From: Pempheris klunzingeri
Lineage: Eukaryota > Chordata > Actinopteri > Acropomatiformes > Pempheridae
Direction: 5' to 3'
Assembly (NCBI RefSeq): GCF_042242105.1
Contig: NC_092027.1
Span: 9,079,221-9,143,220 of the forward strand
DNA length: 64,000 nucleotides
Both the position numbers and the translations under genes were made by a program. The notes below the pieces were generated by a model that saw nothing but the letters and a program-made list of their open reading frames with translations, searched no databases and had not been told where the DNA came from. Below are positions 49,150 to 61,600 of this stretch, in pieces; the first letter of the stretch is position 1; each line of letters starts with the position of its first letter.

Positions 49150-49640
49150 TCGCCTGGTGTTTCGAACTGGATTCGCCAGAGGCCGGAGAAGTTCGTTTTC
49201 CCATGATGCACCAGTGGTTCCTTTCTATCTCGCGCCTTTGCCTCGGTGCAGTCCATCTTGCCTCTCACATCGCTGCTGTCAGCCTCTGCCAGCGCGCCGT
49301 CCGTGTTGTTGTAGTAAATAATGGCGGCATCGGGAGGCGGATTATCATCTCCCGCTACCGTCGCGGGCTTGAGCACCCCAGCGCCGGCCCGGGCTCGCTT
49401 CCCGGGTCGGCCGTGCACGGCTCGCAGCAGGCTGCGGTCGGACAAACGCACCAAACGCGGAAGGTTGGGCTCGGACAACGGAGAGCTGGCTGCCGGAGGG
49501 CCGAGGCCCGTAAACATCGGCCTGGCGTTGAGCGAGGACCCGTCCCTGCTGCGCCTGCTCGGGGTGGCGGAGAAGCACAGGCGGCAGAGAGACGCGGGGT
49601 TCGTCTCCAGCGACAGTGAGGAGGTGAATAAGCTAACGAT
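49150..49640 (+). promoter_or_regulatory. kmt2b: CpG-rich promoter and first exon of kmt2b
   Basis: CpG and GC content rise sharply here compared with the AT-rich flanks, spanning the presumed transcription start and coding exon 1. No TATA box is obvious. This fits a constitutively expressed chromatin gene. Confidence 0.55.
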
Positions 49641-52600
49641 AGCATGTCAGCTAGATGAGTAATAATACGTCTAATGGGCCACATGAAGCCCGTGCGTTTA
49701 AAAGAACGACATTTAAAATAATTTACTTATTAAAGTGTTTAAGCTAACGCAGGGCTAGTTAATGCTAACTGGCAAACACAAGCCCAAAATAGACATTGTA
49801 GCTAGCTGTTTGCCTGCAGGGTAACTTAACGTAATGCTTTAAATGGGTGATAATTCCCTGTCTGCTTGCTTCTGTGGATATTTGTAGTTGATCGTGTGTT
49901 TTTAAATTGCCATATTAATTATTTGATTTGCAACAGAGCTCCGCCGCTGTCCCGCTGAGTTTGTTTGCATGAAAGCACATTAAGGCGGAAACTTTGGCGG
50001 TGTGATAACCACCGTGGATACGTTTTGTTGTGGAAACCGGGGCACGTCTTTGTGTGTTAACCAAACGACACGTTTAGTTGAGTTGAACTTGCCACATGCT
50101 GCTGACACCCACAAGCTGCTAATCTTTGTCGTAGTTAAAACGTCGCTGCTGCTGCTAACTTAGGGATCACACTCTCCACGTTGGGGCTGTCAGCTGACTG
50201 CTCGGTGTTTTGAACGTCAGTTTTACGTGGGAGGCATAGCAGCACATTGAAATATCCTGCTCAGTGCCTTTCTGTAACCTAATATCATAATTGCACCGTC
50301 TGTGTTTGCAAACATTAACCCCTCCCATCATGCTGACCTTCCCTTTTTTATATTAAAAGAGAGGTCAGACCTTTTTACTTTTACTTCACTCTTGATTGTC
50401 TGCACGCTGCTGCAAAAGTTATATGACCACGATATGGTTGCTTTCATAGGCCTTGACAGAAATAATGAATAATAGCAAAGAGCCATTCCACCTGCAGGCG
50501 TGATCGGTGGGCTTGTGTGAAATCAAGTCTTATTGATTGACATTTATGAGAAGGACCAGGCGCACTGAGGATGACATCTTCACACTATTGGAGTGCTGTA
50601 TCCTAGGTGGCATTTATCATGTTCTGTAATAAATATGCACATATGCATTTGTATTATGCAGTCAGAGAAAAGCATTGTGTATTGGCCCACTTTATTATTT
50701 AGATTTCACATACACTGTGAGAGGTTTGTTGAACTGAGTGTTACAGATGCTCTATGCACAGCTCATAATGAGATACAAATATTATATGACACACAAGAGC
50801 AGACTTGAATCTGCTACACTGTGAAGAAGCCAGACAGTATGTGAGATATCCTTTACTTCTAAGGTGGTCTCTTTTTAGCCTCCGCCAGACAGAGTGGATC
50901 CAATCATATTATTTAATCTCCAGAGCAGGGGCCTTAGTGTCTGACATCAGTCGGACTTCACTGATGCAATCTCTTTAGAGTGAACTGTAAGAGTCACATA
51001 GCCCATGCTAAAGCTTGTGTCTGCTGCTCAACTGGAGTACCACACGTCACTTAGTGCCACACACACTCCTGTGCTCTGCAGTGCTTTGGACCAGGTATCA
51101 TTAGGGGAGTTTTTAGGGGAGTTTGCTGACAAATCTATAGAGTCGTCTTTTTTTTTTTTTTTTGCACATGAAGATGGATGTGAGTAATTGGAAGTCATGC
51201 TGAAGTGTGCTTTTGATCTACTGTAGTGTGCAATCGTTGCATCTGAGGCAGACTGTTGCCTAAATGAGAGGATGCTGGAGGCTGACTGACTGAAAAAGCA
51301 TCTACTTAAACTTTTGAGTTTGAATGTATATTTCTAGTACTCTGCTGCTTTGAAATGTCACTCCTTTTTTTTTTTTTTTGGAGATAATTCAATTTAAATG
51401 CAGTGTTTTTAATGTTTCCATAGCTTGAGTGTTACACCACTGATTTATCACAAAATATATTGAAAGAAAATATTGCCATATATCTCACTAAAAAGAGAGT
51501 GTCACAGGTAGACTATCTCTGTAGAGTTTCTTATAACTGACTCACTGACTGAAACCAAAATTTGGTTCATTTGGTGCCTCAGTATTACACTGATGCAACA
51601 CTGGAGTAAGAGTAGAGAGCAGTGCTGATGCTGAACAACATTTTCTGCAGGGCTAATACCTGATAATCAAATGATTCACCCAGAAGTACTTGAGAAATTA
51701 TTGAAAATGACTTGTTTCCTGCTTGAGCTGCCTAATGTCTGCAGTGGCTTATGTGAAATATAAGACCACCTGATGAACCCATTCACTGTCATCACATTAC
51801 TGACCAGACAAAGTGGTTAATTATTTAATTCTTCTTCTTATTTAATTCTTCATTACCACTTTCATATCAGCTCTCTGTATGGAAATGATGGATATTTAAG
51901 ATATGCCATAAGATATGCCACGTCTATTTTATATAAACGTCCTGTTGTAATTGTTAGTTAAGTTTTAAGCTATATCAGGTAGTGTGCAGTATACCAGTCT
52001 TGACTAAATCTTGTATTATAGCCATTTAAAGGTTTTATTTTCTGCATTTTTTTCCAGGAGGAAGATTTCACTGGATTTGGGACCACAACAGTTCGCCCGC
52101 AGAAAACCTCTGCCACTGTACTTCAGTCGTCGTTAGAAGAGAAGCCTCCTCAAGCTTCAGACCACTCTCTGGAGGCAAAGCCTCTTGTTGGAAAAATTAT
52201 ACCCAAGACCCCAAAGTCGGCTATAATTGGGAAAATTGTACCAAGGGTTCCTAAAGAAGACCAGGGTGTCGAAGAGAGCCTGGCAAAAGACAAAGAAATA
52301 CCCAAGGTGGTAATTAAACTGCATAGCAGGCAAGTAGCTCTCACTGCTAAAGCTAAACATGCAGACGAGCAGGCCTCAGGTAGACAGAGCAGCACAAGAT
52401 CAGCTGACTTTATCAGGAAAGCAGGAAAATCAGCAGACTCAGGCAGCACGCAAAACCAAACAGCCGCTACCTCAGCTGGTGGCACCAAGCGAGATAAGCT
52501 GGTGAGCGCTCTGACAGTAGTCAAGGGTGCGAGGAAGGCTTCCAAGGTCAAAGAACAAGGCGAGGTGTCAGAGGACTCTGACACGGACCAATCCCAGCCA

Positions 52601-55600
52601 CAGAGATCTGCAAAACGCATGAGGGGCTTTCAAATTGGGCACACCAGACGCACATCTCAAGCAGTGACTCTGTCGTTCACATCCTTTCACAAACGGCAGA
52701 GAAAGAGAATGGCTAAGGGAATTAGTGCCTCTCCGGAGGCTGGTGCTGAGGCCGGCGCCCAGAGTGGAGAGGAGGCAGCGATGCCCCTCGAGAGCGAAGC
52801 TGGAGAATCACCGGAGAAGAGAACACACAAAAGACAACAACGCAAATCTTTGTTTGGGCAAAGGCGAAAGTCACCAAAAAACGTTCCAATCATCAGTCGT
52901 CCAAAACTGGTTCGAAATCGCACTAGGCGTGTTTATTACACCTATGTGCCCGAGCCTGTTCCAGCCACACCAGCGCCAAAAGGGAATGAGCAGCAGCTGC
53001 AGTGTCAGAATATCACTCCGTCAGAGAGTGAGCCCAGCTTGTTTTCTGAACAAGTCCAGCAGAGTTCAAACAACTCCTCCATCCCTGTAATGAGTGCGCG
53101 TTCCTCCCGTGTTATTAAAGCTCCAAAGAGGTTCTTGGACGAGGAAATGATTCCCTTTCCAAAGGGTTCTCTGTCAACATGGCTGAAAAGTCAAAAGAAA
53201 GACGACGGAAAACCAAGTCCATCACGTCAGGAGTCGAGCTATGATGACAACTCGCTGCAGTCAGACAGCGACTCGACATCTGCGGTTGACAGCTCATCTG
53301 CAGTGACAAAGTTCTCGTCAAAACCCAGTCCAGGCACGAGCCACCTAGAGATCTACAAGAACCTCAAGAAACTGACCTTGAAACTGGCAGAGAAAAAGAA
53401 AGGGCAGCACGACACTCTGGGGGATTATGCACACCACCGCGACGGTTTGACCTCCCATGTCCGGAAGAGACGGAGGTCAAAGCTCATGATGGAGGAGATG
53501 GACTCGCCTGGTGTAGTGAGGAAACTAGCCGTGATGGTGAACACTGACGTGGAAATGCCCACACATACGCCGTTAGGAGATACAGGCAGCAACAGTAAGG
53601 ACCGTTTCTACTTGTGTTTAATTATTTATGAAGATCTTGCTACTTAATTTTGGGCTTGTTTTTACAAATGTTTGTTGAAGCTCCGACATGCGCTTCTCTT
53701 TCAAAATCTCTCCTGGAATAATGACGTGGTTTTAAATTGTAGATGACAGCAAAGACTTATTGGAGAATGTAACAAATCTCTTGGCCAGAGAACACTATGA
53801 AAAATTTGAATAGCCTGGAAATTTCAAATAGATAATTTAACAAACTGAAGTGATTGCTTCACTGTTTAGTTCAATAGGTGGTACTGTGCTTTTGATAGGT
53901 GTTTGTTTCTACATCCTCTGACCATAGTTGCTTTATTCATGCTGTTTGGTACAGATGAAGCAGGATGCATGACTGGGGACGTTCAAGAGGCGCCGGAAGT
54001 CAGCGGGCCGAGCCATCGAGTCGGTCTCAGTGGAGCTAATAAGACGATGCTCCACCTGCTGAAGAAAGCCAAAGTCCAGCTCATCAAGATCGATCAGCAG
54101 AAGCAGCTCAAGTTATCACAGGTAAGAATCAAAGATCAAAGCCATGCAGAAGTAGAAGAAAATTATGTTCTTTAAAATGGTCAGAATTTGTGGTGGTGGT
54201 GGGGGGGGGGGTTCCTTCGCCTGGTATACATGACTGCACGTTGTAGAGAGCTCCAAAGCAACCAAAATGTCTAGTGCTAAAATTATAACTCACTGGACCA
54301 ATTCCTCGACTTTGTTAGGAAAACAGCAAAAATATTTGCTGTTTCCAAGCTTTCAAAATTAGATTTTGTTGCTTTTGTATGTGTTATATAATTGTGAAAT
54401 TAACATCTTACATTTTGGACTGTTAATCAATTTATTGTTGAAATGATTGACTAAATAATCTACAATGAATCAGAGAACCTGATATATGCTGCAAACGGCT
54501 GCTGGCTAAAGCTTTCCACTAAGAGAAATAGTTTTATCTTCCTATATTACATTTCAGGCTGTTTATTTAGGAATCTCTTACATAATCTCTTACACTCATA
54601 CATTGTCTTGTTGGTATGTTATATGGGAGAGGTCAGACAGAATTTCATTGTACTTTGCTGTATGATGACAATAAATCCGATTCTGATTCCGATTCTGATT
54701 CTGAAAACCCTGTATTTCCCTCTTGTCTGGACCAATAGTTGAGCTCCAGAGAAACACGAGTACCAGTTAGTGGAAGGAGGAGGAGGAGCAGAGTTGGTGC
54801 ATCTCCCAAAGATATTGGTCCTCAGGTAATTCTTTTACCTTGAAAATGTGTTTTTTTTATGTTCTTTTGTCTTGGTTTGAATGAATCCAAGCAGCCTCAG
54901 CTCAGTGCATTTGTTGCAATCACCTGATTTACCTCGATCATTTATTAAGGGCTCAGGACTGCCTGAATAAGGGTGTTGAGCCATAAGAGTCAGACACTTT
55001 ATTTTGTATATAAAGCAGTGGAAAACAAACCTTTGCTGCTACTGTGTGTCTTTATACAGGTTATTTGTAGCACATGCAAAATTAATAGACTACAAAACAA
55101 TCAGTGAAGACAACTACAAGATGGCATCAGTGCCTCAGTGGTAGAAACATATGTTTTTATGAAATATATTGATCAGTGTTGTCACTATTAGAGAATTAGC
55201 TTTTATCATTTGTTTTTTATCAAGGAGCTACATATCATATTGTTAGTGTGATGTGATAGTAGTTTGTTTTTAGCCAAATATTTCCTCATCTCACAGTATC
55301 TTTTGTGTTTGTGTGCAGGAGCAGCCACTGGGCGGTCCGAGGATCAAACATGTCTGTCGGGCAGCAGCGGTGGCTTTGGGGCAGCCCCGTGCGTTGGTGC
55401 CAGATGATATTCCCAGACTCAGCGCCCTGCCACTTCACGAGAGAGAGGGCATCACCTTTTCTCCTACAGCTGAGGGTACACTGCATCTACATGGGTTATT
55501 TTTAGAAATTAACATCTCTTTTCCCTTCTTCTCTTGGAGAAGGGTGAGCACCTCGGTGCATTTTGCATTGTGAACGTGCAAAGATTTTAACTGAAGTTCA

Positions 55601-58600
55601 ATAAGCAAGATACTGGCATTTTATAGAATTAACATGATTTTAAAAAGAAAAAAGTTAAAAAAGATACATTTTTTCCCAATGTGTGCACATTCTTGAGCCA
55701 CTACAAGAATTTACCCACAATATAAACTTTGTGATTGCACTATACAATGAATGTAATATGTACTGCAATGTGTTCACTACAATGGTGAATTGGAATGCTG
55801 AATTATTTAGTTTGTGTTGTGCTTGGAAAGACAAATGTGTGCCCCCTTTCCTCTGGACCAGGAGGAACAAAAGCTGTGCGGTCATGGTTCATGCTGACGT
55901 GAAGGTTATAAACTGGCACTGCTAACAGATATGCTTAATGCATTTATTCAGTGTCATTCTCGCTGGTTAGGATCTGGTTGAAATGTCGAGAAACTGACGC
56001 ACAACACAAAGGAGGGACCTCAACCAAAGATGACTTCATCACTTGATTTAGTGGAGGGCATCTTGAGAATCTTAAAAAGCTCTGAATTCAATTTCAAAAA
56101 AAAAAAAAAAGGCATTAAAAGGCTTATTGTAATTAATTAATGATTAGTATTATTAATCCATTCATTCATTTTTTACACTTATTGGGGTCCAGGTCACATT
56201 AATTCCTTTATATCGGCTCTATTCTGCTCTGAGATGATGGGGGGGAAAAAATTATATATTCATAAAGATTACTAGGCAACATTGTTCCTGCTGGTTTTCC
56301 ATCATACTTTAACATTTTGGCCAGTATGATCGTGAAAAACTGACATTAAAATGCATTCTGTGTGCTATTAAAGAGGTCTGTTGCTACTGTGTAGTTGGAG
56401 TTTCCCACATCATTCTCAGACTGATTGTTTAAAAAAAAATAGATCGACTTGATACTGTAAATAACCATCCTCTCAGGTAGGTTAACTGTTTTTCAAACCA
56501 ATTTCTCTAGAATGCTTCAATAGCATTGTGCAGACTTAAAGTAATTTCTGCCATTTTTTGTTTGGCAAAGCTGCTCTGCTAGTGTATAATAATGTAAACA
56601 GTCACCAGCTAAAATATTCTTTCAAACTAACATAGTTAAGCTTCTGCAGTTATGAACACACAACCCTAAAAAAATAAGATTCTCTTTTGTAAAAGGGCAC
56701 AATTTTCTGAACACAGAAAACTGCTTTGTTAGCTCAATGTAGTTGTAACTAAAATATTTTCCAGCCAAAATATCTTTTGTCACACACAGATTAGCCACCG
56801 CTGTTGGAAAGCTATACCCAACACTGGTCGAGTGAGCATCACTCAGTATGAGGTGAGGAAGTGCCGTTTGACAAATAGACTCACTGCCCTGAATTTTGTC
56901 TCCTAATGAACACATTTAGTTTTGTTGGGGGAAAAAAACAGATCCTTACACAAGGTTTACTTCTGCTACATTATTCATTTAAAATCACCACCTGTGAGAA
57001 ATGTTTTTCTGTCTGGAGTTGCTTTCTGCCAGCCGGCATTAAAATATTACCACTGGGGGGGTAAAGAGCTTTAAAATCTATATCTGGTAGTTTTGAAAAC
57101 TACCAGACACAAAGGTACGGTTAGGGGAATTTCCACCAGCAGTGGATTTGTCAGAGACTCCTGATGTGTTCGTCCAGTCACCTAACTTTATCCTAGAGAG
57201 ATTTCTACCACTTCAAGCAGCCAGTAGTAACGTGTAGCTGTACAAACAAGGCTCGCTTGTTGGAAAAAAGATCAGTAAATGAGTATGTAAGCACCTCCAG
57301 TCACAGGAGTTAGACCTGTCATGTCTCCTGCAGACTGTATAGTAAGTTCTGGCATCCAAATGTCACCCCTCATCACATGTACTTATTGATGTGCTACTTG
57401 TGTGTCTTGGCTCTTGGCTCATCCTCTCCGTCTCTCGCTTGCAGATGTGGCAGATGATGACGATGACATCACTGATCAGGGCAGGGCTCAATGGGTAGTC
57501 TCTCAGGAAAACATCCAGCGGAGGAGGAGGGGGAGGGGGAAGGGCCGCAGGTTCAGGAAAAGGAAGGCCCTGAGGCGATATGCACCCGGTGGAGGCCGTT
57601 CCCGGCGCTGTGGACGCTGCAAAGGCTGTTTAATAGAGGAGGACTGCGCAAAGTGTATCAACTGCCTGGATAAGCCCAAGTTCGGGGGGCCCAACACCAA
57701 GCGGCAGTGTTGCATGTGAGTTGAACCAATCACAAGATTCAGGTTGTTGAGTTTATAGAGCCAGGAGGCTGGTGAAGAGGCTAATTTTACTGCGCAAGAT
57801 TTCTATTTTGCTTTGGCATTTCTCTCACACTGTGGGTGAGCTCTCTCTGCCACTGAGGTAAATAAAGGCCAGTGTTTGAGAATTTACTGTAACCAGCACT
57901 CAACAAAGCCCCGTGTGGCACTGTCCAAGGGTAACAAGTGTTTTTTTGTTGTTGTTTTTTTAAATAACTAGTGAGTTAATGAGCTTTAGAAGTGTGAGTA
58001 GACAGATTTTGTTATCTTTGGACAGGGTCTGGCTAACTTTTACACCCTTTGTGCTAAGTTAAGCTAACCAGCAGCTGGCTTTGGCTTCATATTCACAGTA
58101 CAGGCATAAGACTGGTTGCTAGCTTCTCATCTAAGCCTCTGTAAGAAAGCAAGTTTTCCCTAAAGTCAAACTTTTGCTTTGAAGCTGAAAAGTAATCACT
58201 TACATATTTTACATTTTGGACTGACAAAATTGACATAAGCGTTCGGAATAAGGTTCTAAATGTTTGAGTTTGAGTTAAAATACTAATTCACTTCTGAGTA
58301 AGGCTTTTTTGTAAACCTGAAAATGCTTTTTATTTCTTTTCAGTAAAACATACTAAACAATCCAGTTAATAAAGGCAAGTTGAGTCGTACTGTTGAGCAT
58401 ATTCATAGGTGTGTACACTTGCAATTTACCTTGTACATATATTTTTACATTTTTCTGTTTCATCAGATACAAGAAGTGTGAGCAGATTGAGAAAGCAAAG
58501 ATTGAACGCATCATCAAACCACTGAAACGTAAGTAATTAGATGCTGCTCCTCCTCTCATTTGTACCCCGCCATGAATATTTCAGCTCCAGTGTCTGATTT

Positions 58601-61600
58601 ACTGTCATTCATTCTCAAAGTCAACAGAAACAAAAAAAATTCGGCAACATATTCAAACGTTTAGTTAGTTTACAAAATTAATCATGTGGCTCCCCTTCAT
58701 CAGTCCAGGCGAGGCGGTTGTCAGGCGTCTCAAGCAGTGACGATGCAAACTGGAGGTTTGGAGGGGCGGACGAGGGATCGTCCTCGATGGCTCCTGGAGT
58801 CAGGAAGCAGTCCCTGCGTAACGTCACACCGCGCTCCTACAGCAGCCTGCTGAAGTCTGAATCGGAAGAAGAGGAGGAGGAGGGAGAAGAACAAGAGGTC
58901 AAGGCGGATAAATCGACAGCCAAGTCCAACGTATCAGCTGCTAGTAACCAAGGTAACTAGAGCTCTGTTTTTATGACTCAAACCACTGCCAAGTGTCTTA
59001 TCTTGCCACTGAATTGCTTTTGCAGGTGGCTAAACCTAACTTAAAGATCTCTGATGTTAATTTCAGAGCTTTGTTGCAGGGAACACATCACAAAGTACCA
59101 CAACTTAAATATCCTACCCATAAAACAGATAACTTTTGTCAAGACCAGGTAATGAAAAACTGTTTAATAGCTGCACCATTTTCCAGCTGTGCTTCCAACA
59201 GGGGCTCTCAGACGATGTAATGAAAGATGTTGAGAAAATAAGACTGATTTCTAATTATGTGACCGAGTGTTGCATTGCTGACACTGCAGTTGTCTGTGAT
59301 ATCTTTGTAGGTATGTAGAGGTTTGTACTGTAACTGATAGCCCAGAGGAAATAGTTGGCTGTCCAATCACAATCCTTATGTGTATGTTTGTGTAGCGTCG
59401 GCTGACAGACGAAGACAACATTGAGCAAGTTGAAGAGAGGCTAGTCAAATCAGCTCTCCCTCTGCAGCAAACTCGTTTCCATTGCAAACACTTGATTGGC
59501 TAAAATTTCTACTGGTGTTGGTTCTAAAGGAAATGTGACATAAGCTTGGTAAACTGAAGCAATTAATGCAGCGCTAGAGTGATTTAGAATTTGCGAGAAT
59601 CTTTTTGAAAGCAGTATTTGAAGAAGCATCAGAATTGTGTCTTAGATCTGTTTGTCTTCTTCTGGAGATCCTCCTCCTCATCAAGATGGCGGATCACTGC
59701 CAGACAATCCTCCAACCGAGGCGGTGAGGCAGCGCCGGCCGTTCTCCAGAGGAGCTGGGAGCAGACCCAGAGCTTTCAAGGTAAAAACATCTGGCAGATT
59801 TCCCTCCTCGCCTCCGGTGTGCCACCTATTCAAACCTGGGTCAAATTGTATTTTTGGAAAAGGTTTTTTGCTCATATTAGTCTTTGCTCATATTAAATTA
59901 CCTGATAGGTGGTGTTTTAAAGAATGTAATGATACAAAAAACACGGTTAAAAGTATTTATTTCTTATTTCAAACGGACAAATTTGTTTGTTCATCTGACA
60001 TAGTGAATGATCAAGATTTACACAACACCTACAAATATTTCCAAGTAATACTTTGCCCAGGTCTTCATCTTTCTGAGTCAGTTTTCTGATTTTAATTTAT
60101 TGATCTGTGTTGGAATGAGTGATTCTGATAACATCTTTCAATCTTCTGTTTCTAATGTTTCTGCTTCTGAAGTTTTTCCATCATGTTAAACACCTTGCAT
60201 GTACTTAACCTCTGGCTTTATAAATTATGGACAAATTATGCTGCGTTCATGACACGCCTAGTTTTCTTTTTGATAGAAGCACAACATAGACTCCCTGTTC
60301 TAGTTCTAGTACGTAATTTTGATGGTGCCTTGTGCTCAAATACTTTTGGCTAACTTCAGTTTACCAGGACTATCCAGACTCCTTTAGCCCACATGAGTTT
60401 AGTATTTTCTTCTGTGATCATACATCTACAGTACAGCATTAATCACACGTGGTTTAAAACAGCGCTTCTACTGGGGATTTTTTCATCGCGGCAGGCCTCA
60501 AGATTCAGCAAACAGCCAGTCACAAAGAAGGAATCACCTCTTATCATTTAATGCGTGAGCATTAAAAATGGATCAGTCACAATGACCTGATGTCATCACT
60601 TGATCCTGTGAGAGTAGTGCCAATTTAAACTGGTAAATGATAATGCAAAAAATATATATTCAGCGATCATGTGTTTCGACTTAATTTTTGAGAGAAATCC
60701 AATAATGCAATATTTTAAATAATATCTAATGATGTTATTATAAATCTGTCAGCTACACGTATATTTCACGGAGCCCATAATGACTTTGATCATCTGTATA
60801 ACTGATCAGTAAAATCCCTCATCGCTTCCTAACTCTAATTTCATTGTTGAAGGGGCTGTGACATCGTCATAACTTGAGTTAAAGCATAAATCTTGGCTGT
60901 GCTGCCTGACTCTTTGCTTCTGCTTGTTCTCCATGGCATGTACATCTGACTTCTTCAAAATCACTTGCCAATCTAATCAAGCAAACGTGAACTTGTAACA
61001 GTTTGCTTGTCCACTGTCGAAGCTCTTCGCTATGGCTTGAACGAATCGTGTTAATGCAGATTCACATGATTTGTGCCTATTTTTTTTACATTTAAATCTG
61101 CATTGCTTGAATACTTTGCCATTCTTCATAAAAAAAAATCCCCCCATGTTTCTGCATAGACGCTGCCTCCAGGTGTTGGAATTTATCTTCATCTGTGTAT
61201 GTTGGTTGCAAATTGGTGGTGCTGTTTTTGTCAAGTGATACATATACAAATGCTCACTCACTGGTTTGTTTGCCACAAGCCAGTAACTCCATCTCCCTCC
61301 TCTTTCAAAAGCACATCAGCAACAAAGGAGGCCACCATACTTTGAAGATGAAAATAAAGAGGAAGCAAGTACACAAAATCAACAACATGTGGTTTCACTC
61401 AGTTTCACGCGTGGCTGTGCATTTTGATAGCAGTAGATTTGTCCGTAGTGGTCACAACAGAGTAGGGCATTGGCAACTTTCTGTAGGAGAAGAACTCAGC
61501 AGAATGTCAATGGTTGTGGACAGTATGCTGGTGGGTTTCTTTCTTTTGTTTTTTTTAAATAATCGACTAGTCAACTATCAAAGCCACTGGTCAACTCTGT

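Noticed and set aside
49026-49517. Long open frame on the - strand over kmt2b exon 1
   Set aside because: It is antisense to a CpG-rich exon, where stop codons are rare on both strands. No domain.
53743-53768. Possible 26-nt extra kmt2b exon after a TTGTAG acceptor
   Set aside because: It would enter in phase 1 but leave in phase 0, while the next exon (53955) needs phase 1. Direct joining of 53594 to 53955 keeps frame.
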